A stretch of 64,000 bases of DNA from Mycolicibacterium cosmeticum (lineage in GTDB: Bacteria > Actinomycetota > Actinomycetes > Mycobacteriales > Mycobacteriaceae). The stretch is from positions 124,001 through 188,000 of the forward strand of contig JACPVS010000021.1 of the NCBI GenBank assembly GCA_016197365.1, written 5' to 3'. Position 1 is the stretch's first letter, and the number at the start of each line of letters is the position of its first letter. Under the pieces are notes generated by a model. It was given only the letters and a program-made list of their open reading frames with translations, did no database searches and was not told the DNA's origin. Position numbers and translations under genes: made by a program. Positions 1-7,666 of this stretch are shown piece by piece.

Positions 1-8
1 GTCGGCCC

Positions 9-24
9 CGTCGGTGAACCGACG
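9..24 (-). terminator. hairpin downstream of cysQ
   Basis: A perfect short dyad, CGTCGG-TGAA-CCGACG, lies about 50 bases beyond the cysQ stop in its direction of transcription. No T-run follows, so this is a weak candidate intrinsic terminator. The rest of bases 1-73 shows no recognisable gene. Confidence 0.3.
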
Positions 25-73
25 TGTCTACTCCCCGTTACCGACAACATCGGCGGGCGTTCCATTCCCGAAG

Positions 74-844
74 TCAGTTCGCGGATCTGATGGTGTCCAG
101 CAGAATTCCGGCCACCTCGGATCGGCACATCAACAAGTCCGGCAGGTACGGGTCGCGGCGGTTGTACAGCAGCGGGTCCCCGGCCAGCCGTGTCGCGTGG
201 AGCCCCGCGGCCTGCACGACCCCGGCGGGGGCGGCCGAGTCCCACTCCCACTGCCCGCCGGCGTGGATGTAGGCGTCGACATCACCGCGCACCACGGCCA
301 TCGCCTTGGCGCCTGCCGAGCCGATCCGCACCAGTTCGATGTCGAGATGGTCGCGCAGCCACCACAGGACGGCGGGCGGCCGGTAGGCACTGGCGGTGAT
401 CCGGATCGGCCCGTCTGCGCGCGGGGGCGGCGGTGTCACGGTGTCGGTGCGGTACACCTCGCCGACGGCGGGCAGCGCGACCGCCGCGTCGGTGATCGCG
501 CCGTCGGCGGTTCCGTTGCGCTGCCACAGCGCGATGTGCACGGCCCAATCGGCGTGACCGGGCAGGGAGAACTCGCGGGTGCCGTCCACCGGGTCGACGA
601 TCCAGACCCGGTCGGCATGCACCCTCGCCAGGTTGTCGGTGGCTTCCTCGGACAGGACGGCGTCCTCCGGACGCAGCTCCCGCAAGCGTTTGAGGATCAG
701 CGTGTTCGCGCGCCGGTCGCCGGCGTCGCCGAGGTCGTAGGGATCGTAGAAACCGATTTCCTCACGTACCGCCAGCAGCAGGCGGCCGGCCTCGGCGGCG
801 ACCGTGGCGGCCACCTCGGCGTCGGACTGCGCGGCAAGATTCAC
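74..844 (-). CDS. cysQ: 3'(2'),5'-bisphosphate nucleotidase CysQ (inositol monophosphatase superfamily)
   Basis: Mg2+-dependent phosphatase of about 256 residues. The family hydrolyses 3'-phosphoadenosine 5'-phosphate from sulfate assimilation and can act on inositol phosphates. The metal motif DPVDGT lies near residue 87, with SEEA before it and the second signature WEWDSAAPAG in the C-terminal half. I chose the GTG at 842-844 (VNLAAQSDAEV) because it matches the family N-terminus. An upstream ATG at 892 would add 16 residues of low-complexity sequence. Its place beside DUF2628 and the SCO1664-like gene matches Rv2131c of M. tuberculosis. It is divergent from the next gene across 80 bases. 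Confidence 0.9.
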   Translation of the reverse strand: MNLAAQSDAEVAATVAAEAGRLLLAVREEIGFYDPYDLGDAGDRRANTLILKRLRELRPEDAVLSEEATDNLARVHADRVWIVDPVDGTREFSLPGHADWAVHIALWQRNGTADGAITDAAVALPAVGEVYRTDTVTPPPPRADGPIRITASAYRPPAVLWWLRDHLDIELVRIGSAGAKAMAVVRGDVDAYIHAGGQWEWDSAAPAGVVQAAGLHATRLAGDPLLYNRRDPYLPDLLMCRSEVAGILLDTIRSAN

Positions 845-924
845 CGGCCTAGTATGTCGTGCTGGTGAAACCCGCCCCCACGGCGCGGTCATCGGCGAAG
901 GTCTAGCCCGGCTCAGGAGGCATC

Positions 925-1329
925 ATGTCGGCACCGGAATCCACCCCGCTCGCGCCCTCGTGGCAGAAGCGATTCGCGTTCTACGACGCCTACGGGCTAC
1001 CGAACTCGACACCCGCGGCCAAAGCCGCCTACAAGGCACTGTCCTTCGGTGAGAAACTGGTGCTGACGTCCAACATCTGGGCGTTCCTGTTCGGCGCCAT
1101 CTACTTCTATGTCAAGGGGATGTGGCAGAAGGCCACCACCCTGCTCGGGGTCGGGATCGCCCTGGGCGTGTTGATCACGTTGTTGCCGGTGCCATCGGGC
1201 ATCGCGCAAGCGCTCGGTTTCGGCTTCGCCGGTGCGGTCATGGCCGGCGCCAATTACCAGTACTACCTGCACACCAGGGGCAGCGTGTCGTGGAACCCGT
1301 TCGAAGGCTACTTCGGAAAGCGTTCCTAG
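925..1329 (+). CDS. DUF2628-type small membrane protein
   Basis: A 134-residue protein preceded by a strong ribosome site (AGGAGG at 914-919). Residues 1-45 are soluble. Hydrophobic stretches then occur near 46-63, 68-86 and 88-105, and a short tail ends in GYFGKRS. The layout of a polar N-terminal segment with aromatic residues followed by two or three membrane segments fits the DUF2628 family, whose function is unknown. The stop overlaps the 3' end of the convergent SCO1664-like gene by four bases. No enzymatic motif is visible. Confidence 0.7.
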   Translation: MSAPESTPLAPSWQKRFAFYDAYGLPNSTPAAKAAYKALSFGEKLVLTSNIWAFLFGAIYFYVKGMWQKATTLLGVGIALGVLITLLPVPSGIAQALGFGFAGAVMAGANYQYYLHTRGSVSWNPFEGYFGKRS

Positions 1330-2168
1330 AACGCCGGCCACGGGATCGGCCGATGCCGATCCGGGGTGGGCATCACCGGATTGTTCAGTAGTGCAATGAC
1401 TCTCGCGTGCAGGGCGGCCACCTCGTCGCCGGTGATGTGCTCAGTCAGCTGCGCGCCGAGGTCGCCCCGCAGCTGCTCGCCCAACCGCGCGACGGCAGCC
1501 ACGGTGGCGTCGCCCACCGGCTTACCCGCCCAGCCCCACAGCACGGTGCGCAACTTGTCCTCGGTGTGCAGGCTGACACCGTGGTCCACGCCGTACACGC
1601 CGCCGTCGACGCCGGCCAGGATGTGCCCGCCCTTGCGGTCGGCGTTGTTGATCACGACGTCGAAAACCGCCATCCGGCGCAGCCGTTCGTCGTCGGCATG
1701 CACCAGGGTCACCTCGTCGCCGGCGTAGTCGTAGGCCTGCAGGATGGGGAGGTAGCCCGGCGGCAGGTGACCCGCGGGCACCAGGTCGACGAGATCCGGA
1801 CAGTCACTCTCCGGTGGTTCTTCCTCCCCGGATAACGCATCGCCGGGTTGATCCACCCACCGCTGCACCATCCCGGAGCCCGCCGGGCCCTCACGAACAA
1901 CGGTGTAGGGCACCACATTCCAGCCCAGAGCCGCCGACACCAGATAGGAGGCGAACTCCCGTCCTGCCAAGGTGCCGTCGGGGAAGTCCCACAGCGGGGC
2001 CTCCCCCGCCACCGGCTTGTACACGCAGTGCACGAGATCCTCGTCGAGGCGGGCCTCGCACAGGAACGTCGCGTTGCTGGCCGAGCGGATCCGTCCGAGG
2101 ACGGTCAGTTCGCCGTGCGCAAGAACCCGGTCGGCCCGCTCATCCTCAGATCTCGGGGTCATCGTCAT
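1326..2168 (-). CDS. SCO1664-family protein (PI3/4-kinase-like fold), Rv2133c-like
   Basis: About 280 residues. The sequence VHCVYKPVAGEAPLWDFPDG looks like the nucleotide-binding lysine strand of a phosphatidylinositol 3/4-kinase-like fold. VINNADRKGGHIL (NADRK.GH) and YGVDHGVSLH (DHG) resemble its catalytic and metal loops. Its substrate is unknown; members occur in actinobacteria next to DUF3090. I chose the ATG at 2166-2168 because GGAG lies six bases upstream. ATGs at 2171 and 2162 are alternatives. Either way the start overlaps the end of the DUF3090 gene, implying coupled translation. This block matches Rv2133c-Rv2137c. Confidence 0.75.
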   Translation of the reverse strand: MTMTPRSEDERADRVLAHGELTVLGRIRSASNATFLCEARLDEDLVHCVYKPVAGEAPLWDFPDGTLAGREFASYLVSAALGWNVVPYTVVREGPAGSGMVQRWVDQPGDALSGEEEPPESDCPDLVDLVPAGHLPPGYLPILQAYDYAGDEVTLVHADDERLRRMAVFDVVINNADRKGGHILAGVDGGVYGVDHGVSLHTEDKLRTVLWGWAGKPVGDATVAAVARLGEQLRGDLGAQLTEHITGDEVAALHARVIALLNNPVMPTPDRHRPIPWPAF

Positions 2169-2739
2169 CATCGGCTCCGCCGAACGCTCCGCGCCGGTAG
2201 CCGTTGGTGCGTACGCAAATGTGGCCCTCGGGGTCCAGCGGCTCATCACACAGCGGGCAGGGCGCCCGCCCGGCGGAGATCACCCGGTTGGACCGGTTGG
2301 CGAATTCCCGCGCAGACTCCGGGCTCAGGAACACCCGCACCGCGTCGGGACCTTCCTCGGCGTCGTCGAGCACCACCGAGGCGTCGAATTCGGTCTCGGA
2401 CACCGCCAGCAGCTCGACCACCACCGTCTGCGCCTCGGAATCCCAGCCCAAACCCATGGTGCCGACCCGGAACTCGACGTCGACGGGAGTCACCAAGGGG
2501 TTCAGATCGTCCACCACCCCGGTGTCGGGCGGGATCGGGGTGCCGAACCGGCGGTTGATCTCGAGCAGCAGGGCCGAGATCCGCTCCGCGAGAACGGCGA
2601 CCTGCTGCTTTTCCAGTATCACCGAGATCACCCGCTGGTCGTGCACCGCCTGCAGATAGAACGTGCGGTTCCCGGGCTGCCCGACGGTCCCGGCCACGAA
2701 GCGGTCGGGTGTGCGGAAGACGTGGATTGCGCGAGCCAT
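2146..2739 (-). CDS. DUF3090 family protein, Rv2134c-like
   Basis: A 197-residue soluble protein beginning MARAIHVFRTPDRF. The start is supported by an AAAGGTG ribosome site; the longer reading frame upstream is not convincing. Near the C-terminus CPLCDEPLDPEGHIC gives a CxxC...HxC cluster that could bind zinc, followed by an aspartate-rich tail (DDDDDPEI). The family is actinobacterial and of unknown function, usually next to a SCO1664-like protein and a histidine phosphatase, as here. The tail overlaps the start of the SCO1664-like gene. Confidence 0.75.
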   Translation of the reverse strand: MARAIHVFRTPDRFVAGTVGQPGNRTFYLQAVHDQRVISVILEKQQVAVLAERISALLLEINRRFGTPIPPDTGVVDDLNPLVTPVDVEFRVGTMGLGWDSEAQTVVVELLAVSETEFDASVVLDDAEEGPDAVRVFLSPESAREFANRSNRVISAGRAPCPLCDEPLDPEGHICVRTNGYRRGAFGGADDDDDPEI

Positions 2740-2773
2740 GGCACCTTTCAAAATACCGGTATCGGGCCTGGCT

Positions 2774-3457
2774 TCAGTCGGTGGAGCCGCCGACGACCGC
2801 ATCCGTGGCGGGTGCGGTGTGTGGCTTGGCGACCAACCCGGCGGTCAGACCGCTGCCGGTGTGGTTCACATGCAGCACGAACGGCCGGCTGTCGGTGTAG
2901 CGGACCACGCTCATCGAGGCCGGGTCCGCGGTGATGCGCTGGAAGCTGTCCAGGTGCGCACCGAGCGCGTCGGCCAGCACCGCCTTGATCACGTCACCGT
3001 GCGAGCAGGCCACCCACAGCACATCGCCGTCGTGTTCGGTGGCCAGCCGGCGATCATGTTCGCGTATCGCCGCGACGGCCCTGGCCTGCACCTGGGCCAA
3101 CCCCTCGCCGTCGGGGAAGACGGCTGCGCTGGGCTGCTGCTGCACCACCGTCCACAACGGCTCCTTGAGCAGCTCGCCGATCTTGCGTCCGGTCCATGTG
3201 CCGTAGTCAACTTCCGTGATCCGGTCCTCCAGCGTCGGCTCGAGGTCGAGCGCGGCCGCCAGCGGTGCGACGGTGCTGGCACAGCGCAGCAGCGGTGACC
3301 GCACGATCGCCTTGATCGGCAGTCCGCCGATCCGGTCCACCACCCCCGCAGCCTGTTCGCGGCCCTTCTCATCGAGATCGACGCCCTCGGAGCGGCCGGC
3401 CAGCGTGTGCGCGGTGTTGGAGGTGGATCTGCCGTGCCGCAACAGGATGACCGTCAT
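2774..3457 (-). CDS. histidine phosphatase (phosphoglycerate-mutase-like), Rv2135c-like
   Basis: A 227-residue protein with the catalytic LLRHGRS motif at residues 5-11. The second histidine is in VACSHGDVIKA and the acidic residue in ITEVDYGTWTGRK, as expected for histidine phosphatases. The phosphate substrate cannot be told from sequence; close relatives are annotated as acid phosphatases or 2,3-PGA-dependent mutases. The ATG at 3455-3457 overlaps the uppP stop (ATGA), so it is co-translated with uppP. Pairing with an undecaprenyl-diphosphatase suggests, but does not prove, a role around the cell envelope. Confidence 0.85.
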   Translation of the reverse strand: MTVILLRHGRSTSNTAHTLAGRSEGVDLDEKGREQAAGVVDRIGGLPIKAIVRSPLLRCASTVAPLAAALDLEPTLEDRITEVDYGTWTGRKIGELLKEPLWTVVQQQPSAAVFPDGEGLAQVQARAVAAIREHDRRLATEHDGDVLWVACSHGDVIKAVLADALGAHLDSFQRITADPASMSVVRYTDSRPFVLHVNHTGSGLTAGLVAKPHTAPATDAVVGGSTD

Positions 3458-4290
3458 GCGGCGATCACACCGGTGCTCAGCAGGATCAGCACCGTGACAC
3501 CCGCGATCACCCGGTAGCCGACGAACCAGTACATGCTGTGGCGGACCAGGAACTTGAGGAACCAGGCGATCGCGGCGTAGCCGATGACGAACGCGATGAC
3601 CGTGCCCACCAGCAGTTGCAGCCCGGTCGCGCTCTGCCCGGCGCCCTCGGGGTGGAAGGCATCCGGCAGCGAGAACAGTCCCGACGCCAGCACCGCGGGA
3701 ATGGCGAGCAGGAAACCGAACCGCGCGGCGGCGTCGCGCTTCTGGCCGAGGAACAGTCCCGCGCTGATGGTGACGCCGGACCGGGAGACTCCTGGGATCA
3801 GGGCGAGCGCCTGGGAGGTGCCGACGATCAAGCTGTCCTTCCAGGTGAAGTCCGTGATCTCGCGGGTCTGCTTGCCGAAGTACTCGGCGGCGGCGATCAC
3901 CGCGGAGAACACGATCAGCGCGGTCGCGATGATCCAGAGGTTGCGGATGTCGTCGCGGATGTAGTGCTTGAACACCAGGCCTGCGATCCCGATCGGGATG
4001 GTGCCCAGGATCACCCACCAGCCCAGCCAGTAGTCGGGGGTGCGCTTGGCCGCATCGAACAGGCCACCGAACCACGCGGTGAGGATCCGCCCGATATCGC
4101 GGGCGAAGTAGATGAGGACCGCGATCTCGGTGCCGATCTGGATGACGGCGGTGAACGAGGCGCCGGCGTCGCGGCCGAAGAACGCTTCGGAGACGATCGC
4201 GAGATGCCCGGAGGAGGACACGGGCAGGAATTCGGTCAGCCCCTGGACGATCGACAAGACGATCACCTGCAGCCACGACACGTCAGTCAC
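3454..4290 (-). CDS. uppP: undecaprenyl-diphosphatase UppP (BacA family)
   Basis: Integral membrane enzyme of 278 residues that removes the terminal phosphate of undecaprenyl (in mycobacteria decaprenyl) diphosphate, recycling the lipid carrier for peptidoglycan and arabinogalactan. Both BacA signatures are present: EFLPVSSSGHL near residues 19-29 and PGVSRSGVTIS near residue 170. Seven or eight hydrophobic segments are spaced along the chain and the length is typical. The next gene starts within the stop codon. This is the Rv2136c position. Confidence 0.93.
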   Translation of the reverse strand: MTDVSWLQVIVLSIVQGLTEFLPVSSSGHLAIVSEAFFGRDAGASFTAVIQIGTEIAVLIYFARDIGRILTAWFGGLFDAAKRTPDYWLGWWVILGTIPIGIAGLVFKHYIRDDIRNLWIIATALIVFSAVIAAAEYFGKQTREITDFTWKDSLIVGTSQALALIPGVSRSGVTISAGLFLGQKRDAAARFGFLLAIPAVLASGLFSLPDAFHPEGAGQSATGLQLLVGTVIAFVIGYAAIAWFLKFLVRHSMYWFVGYRVIAGVTVLILLSTGVIAA

Positions 4291-4317
4291 GCCGACGACC
4301 GTACCGTGGGTGTGCTG

Positions 4318-4629
4318 TCAGCGTGCTGTGCGATCGACCGGTCCGGCGCCCGCCACCGCGTCGCGCACCGCGGCGGTCAGGCTGCGCTCATCGGAGAGAT
4401 CGATGTCGGTGAGGCTGCGCACGGCGGTCCCCACGATGTCCTCGTGCTGCGGGACGGGGCCGGCCAGGCGCGGCCGGTAGATCTCGACCACCAGCGACTG
4501 ACGATCCTCCACATGGAAGGAAAAACTGCGCCCACCTGCGAGCATGCCGAAACCGCTTGCGTGCACGCCGGTCGAGATGTCCTCGATGGCAAACTCATCG
4601 TCGATAAGGAAGTCCGGCACGAGAGCCAT
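4318..4629 (-). CDS. conserved hypothetical protein, Rv2137c-like
   Basis: A 103-residue soluble protein starting MALVPDFLIDDEF. It contains acidic and beta-rich stretches (GRSFSFHVEDRQSLVVEI) and no cofactor motif. It starts the minus-strand group running through uppP, 27 bases ahead of it. An alternative ATG seven codons upstream (4648-4650) is possible; neither has a good ribosome site. The reading frame is open far upstream, but that part is antisense to lppL and has no coding character. Identification rests on position and general resemblance to Rv2137c. Confidence 0.65.
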   Translation of the reverse strand: MALVPDFLIDDEFAIEDISTGVHASGFGMLAGGRSFSFHVEDRQSLVVEIYRPRLAGPVPQHEDIVGTAVRSLTDIDLSDERSLTAAVRDAVAGAGPVDRTAR

Positions 4630-4737
4630 AGCGGCACCATACCGCCACATCGTGGAACGCGTCCGGCCTTGCAGATGTTTGCCGAAAAATTGAAAACGAA
4701 ACAACTGCCGCCACGCAATGAGGAGTCGAACGGGCCT

Positions 4738-5745
4738 TTGCACACGAAATCCGCTGCCGCTTCCTCGATCGTTGCCGCATTCACCCTGGTTGCCGCCATA
4801 ACCGCGGGATGCTCCAAGAGCCCCGTGGATTCGCCACCGCCCACGATCACCCCCGCGTCGGCGGCCGTGTCGCCGCCGGTGACGCGCAATCCGGACGGTG
4901 TCGTGCGCCCCTTGGACACCCCCGGACTGGCTGCCGCATTCGATGCCCGGACCGCCGCGCTGGCGGTGCTCGGGCCCGCAGATCGGCTCACCGTGTTCGG
5001 CGGGACTTCCCGAACGGTCGCCCTTCCCGTGCCGGCGCGCGCGCTGACCGGTGACGGTGAAGGGCAGGTCTATCTGGCGGCCCGGGGCGGATTTCTGCGC
5101 GTGGAGGTCGCCACCGGCGCCGTGTCGCGGGTGGACATCTCCGGTGCGGCCGATACCGAGTTCACCGCCATCGCCCGGCGCGCCGATGGCCGCCTGACCC
5201 TCGGTAGTGCCGACGGCGCCGTGCTGACCCTTGCTGCCGACAACTCCGTCAGTGCCGACCTGAAGATCTTCTCCCATGTCGACGGACTTGTGGCGCAAGG
5301 TAATTCGGTGGTGGTTCTGGATCGCGGCCAGACGTCGGTGACCGAGGTGGACGACGACGGCACCAAGGGCGAGCAAGCCTTGCGCGCCGGCGAGGGCGCC
5401 ACGACGATCGCCGCCGACGCCGCCGGCCGGGTGCTGGTGGCCGACACCCGCGGCGGCGCGCTGCTGGTCTACGGGACCGAACCGCTGATCCTGCGGCAGG
5501 CCTATCCGGTGCGCGACGCCCCGTACGGACTGGCCGGATCCGGCACGCTCACCTGGGTGTCTCAGACTGCCACGAACACCGTCATTGGATACGATCTGGC
5601 GACCGGCATACCCGTAGAGAAGGTGCGCTATCGAACCGTCCAGCAACCGGACCATCTGGCCTACGACGACGCGTCCGGCACCCTCTACGTGGTGTCCGGA
5701 TCGGGAGCGGGTGTGCAGGTGATCAAGGGTGCGGGGAAACGATGA
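4738..5745 (+). CDS. lppL: lipoprotein LppL-like, probable beta-propeller
   Basis: Exported lipoprotein of about 335 residues. From the TTG start at 4738 the N-terminus is HTKSAAAS, a hydrophobic core, then a lipobox ending TAGC. GAGGAG at 4720-4725 could serve as its ribosome site. An in-frame ATG at 4675 would add 21 charged residues before the signal. The rest contains repeated segments with GSADGAVLTL, VVLDRG, VLVADTRGG and LYVVSGSGAG, typical of WD-like or NHL-like propeller blades. The function of LppL proteins is not established. It is followed by DUF5703 and pyrD in the order of Rv2138-Rv2139, with a four-base overlap. Confidence 0.8.
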   Translation: MHTKSAAASSIVAAFTLVAAITAGCSKSPVDSPPPTITPASAAVSPPVTRNPDGVVRPLDTPGLAAAFDARTAALAVLGPADRLTVFGGTSRTVALPVPARALTGDGEGQVYLAARGGFLRVEVATGAVSRVDISGAADTEFTAIARRADGRLTLGSADGAVLTLAADNSVSADLKIFSHVDGLVAQGNSVVVLDRGQTSVTEVDDDGTKGEQALRAGEGATTIAADAAGRVLVADTRGGALLVYGTEPLILRQAYPVRDAPYGLAGSGTLTWVSQTATNTVIGYDLATGIPVEKVRYRTVQQPDHLAYDDASGTLYVVSGSGAGVQVIKGAGKR

Positions 5746-5987
5746 GCGGCGAAGTCCAGCGCGGCCGGATGCCGATCGGCTGGGCCGGTGAGCTGTCCGA
5801 CGATTACGAGTGGGTGCCACTGCGGCTCCCCCCTGACGTCACCCGGCTGTCGGCCTCGATCCGGCTGTCGATCGAAGCGGAGTACCGCGGCTGGGAGTTG
5901 ACACGGGTGCGCCTTTATACCGATGGCAGCCGACGGGTGTTGTTGCGCCGCAAGAAATCCGCTGTCGGGGATCAGCCGGCACTGTGA
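5742..5987 (+). CDS. DUF5703 family small protein
   Basis: An 81-residue protein. Its core matches the DUF5703 pattern: YEWVPLRLP, then an alpha segment ending IEAEYRGWELTRVRLY, then DGSRRVLLRRK, which reads as beta-alpha-beta-beta. Its function is unknown. Its ATG overlaps the lppL stop and its TGA overlaps the GTG start of pyrD, so the three genes form a tightly coupled unit. Confidence 0.75.
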   Translation: MSGEVQRGRMPIGWAGELSDDYEWVPLRLPPDVTRLSASIRLSIEAEYRGWELTRVRLYTDGSRRVLLRRKKSAVGDQPAL

Positions 5988-7045
5988 TCTACAACCTGTT
6001 GCGCCGGATGTTCTTCCTCGTCGATCCGGAACGAATCCACACGTGGGTCTTCGCCGCCCTGCGGGCCGCGACCTACTTCGGGGTCAGCCGCAAGGCACTG
6101 TCACGCCGACTCACTCCCAGCGATCCGATACTGGCCAGCACCGTGCTGGGGGTGCACTTCCCGGGCCCGCTCGGCCTGGCTGCCGGCTTCGACAAGGACG
6201 GCCGCGGGATGCGGGTGTGGGGACCGCTGGGCTTCGGCTACGCCGAGGTCGGCACCGTCACGGCCCAGGCCCAGCCCGGTAACCCGCAACCCAGGCTGTT
6301 CCGGCTCGCCGAGGACCGGGCGCTGCTGAACCGGATGGGCTTCAACAACCATGGGGCCGCCCGGCTGGCACTGGAGTTGGCCCGACACACCCCCGACGTG
6401 CCGATTGCGGTCAACATCGGCAAGACCAAGGTGACCCCGCCCGAAGGCGCCGTCGAGGATTACGCCGAGAGTGCTCGCCTGGTAGGTCCGCTGGCGGCGT
6501 TCCTGGTGGTCAACGTCAGCTCCCCCAACACGCCAGGTCTGCGTGATCTGCAGGCGGTGTCCGCGCTGCGCCCGATTCTGGCCGCGGTGCGAGCCGCCAC
6601 GACGACGCCGGTGCTGGTCAAGATCGCGCCAGACCTGTCCGATGCCGATATCGACGAGATCGCGGATCTGGCAGTCGAATTGGGGCTGGCCGGCATCGTG
6701 GCGACCAACACCACGATCGCCCGCGACGGCCTGCACACACCCGGTGTCGCCGAGTTGGGTTCCGGCGGCGTGTCGGGTGCGCCGGTCAAGGAACGGTCGC
6801 TGGAAGTGCTGCGTCGCCTGCATGCCCGGGTGGGCGGAAAGCTGGTGCTGATCAGCGTCGGCGGTATCGAGACCGCCGACGATGCCTGGCAGCGCATCAT
6901 CTCCGGTGCGACGCTGCTGCAGGGCTATACCGGGTTCATCTACGGCGGCGGTCTGTGGGCCAAACACATCCATGACGGCATCGCCGACCGCCTGCGGGCC
7001 GGTGGGTTCGCATCGTTGAGTGACGCCATCGGCAGCGCCACCTGA
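5984..7045 (+). CDS. pyrD: dihydroorotate dehydrogenase (quinone), class 2
   Basis: FMN enzyme of 353 residues that oxidises dihydroorotate to orotate in pyrimidine synthesis and passes electrons to membrane quinones. The N-terminal helices (MIYNLLRRMFFLVDPE...) form the membrane-associated extension that marks class 2. FMN-site motifs are GLAAGFDKDG, NRMGFNN, VNVSSPNTPGLR with the catalytic serine region, and KIAPDL. Later LISVGGIETADD binds the FMN phosphate. The GTG start overlaps the DUF5703 stop. Position equals Rv2139. Confidence 0.95.
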   Translation: MIYNLLRRMFFLVDPERIHTWVFAALRAATYFGVSRKALSRRLTPSDPILASTVLGVHFPGPLGLAAGFDKDGRGMRVWGPLGFGYAEVGTVTAQAQPGNPQPRLFRLAEDRALLNRMGFNNHGAARLALELARHTPDVPIAVNIGKTKVTPPEGAVEDYAESARLVGPLAAFLVVNVSSPNTPGLRDLQAVSALRPILAAVRAATTTPVLVKIAPDLSDADIDEIADLAVELGLAGIVATNTTIARDGLHTPGVAELGSGGVSGAPVKERSLEVLRRLHARVGGKLVLISVGGIETADDAWQRIISGATLLQGYTGFIYGGGLWAKHIHDGIADRLRAGGFASLSDAIGSAT

Positions 7046-7108
7046 CCGCGAGCGTGCGCGTTTGCACGCGACACACCGTGTCAGCGCGGCATCCACGCAC
7101 GCTCGCGG
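7046..7108. terminator. long-armed inverted repeat between convergent pyrD and PEBP genes
   Basis: A perfect 13-bp inverted repeat, CCGCGAGCGTGCG at 7046-7058 and its complement at 7096-7108, starts directly after the pyrD stop. The 37-base centre has further short complementarity (TGCACGCGACAC / GTGTCAGCGCG). It could be a bidirectional terminator for the two converging genes. It also resembles palindromic intergenic elements that I believe recur in mycobacterial genomes. No T-run is present. Confidence 0.5.
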
Positions 7109-7120
7109 CCGGCGAAACTG

Positions 7121-7645
7121 CTAGTTCTGCTCGTAGGTGCCGTAAATGACGGCGCGGGCGATGGCCTGACCGAACAGGTTGAAGCCCAGGTAAGCCGGCG
7201 TGGCACCCTCGGGCAGCTCCAGCGACTCGACCGGCAGCGCGTGCACCGCGATGTAGTAGCGGTGCGGGCCGTGACCGGCCGGCGGCGCGGCGCCGAGGAA
7301 GCGCTTGAGGCCCGCGTCGTTGCTCAGCGTGACCGCGCCACCGGGCAGCGGATCGCCGTTGCCCGCGTCGGAGGCCAGCGACGTGATCCCGGCCGGCAGG
7401 TCGGTGACGGCCCAGTGCCAAAAGCCCGATGCCGTCGGCGCATCCGGGTCATAGACGGTCACTGCGAAGCTGCGGGTCTCCTCCGGGAATCCGGACCAGC
7501 TCAGTTGCGGCGACACGTCGGAGCCGCCGGCGCCCATGATCCCGCTGACCTGGTCGTTGCCGAGCGGTTGACCGTCGGCCACCGACTCGGACGTCAGAGT
7601 GAACGTCGGTAGCTGCGGCAGGTTGTCGTACGGGGAGGTGGGCAT
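7121..7645 (-). CDS. YbhB/YbcL family Raf-kinase-inhibitor-like (PEBP) protein, Rv2140c-like
   Basis: A 174-residue phosphatidylethanolamine-binding-like protein. Characteristic motifs are SPQLSW, YDPDAPTASGFWHWAV (DPDxP...HW), a glycine-rich loop and GPHRYYIAVHAL (GxHxYxFxxxAL). Bacterial members probably bind small anionic ligands; the cellular role is not settled. It lies 21 bases downstream of the M20 peptidase gene on the same strand, the order Rv2141c-Rv2140c, and probably shares its transcript. Confidence 0.88.
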   Translation of the reverse strand: MPTSPYDNLPQLPTFTLTSESVADGQPLGNDQVSGIMGAGGSDVSPQLSWSGFPEETRSFAVTVYDPDAPTASGFWHWAVTDLPAGITSLASDAGNGDPLPGGAVTLSNDAGLKRFLGAAPPAGHGPHRYYIAVHALPVESLELPEGATPAYLGFNLFGQAIARAVIYGTYEQN

Positions 7646-7666
7646 TGCTTCCTCTCAGCGGTGGGT

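Noticed and set aside
3538..4737. Upstream half of the 735-codon plus-strand frame that contains lppL
   Set aside because: It lies antisense to uppP and its neighbour with no coding character; the lipoprotein signal begins near 4738.
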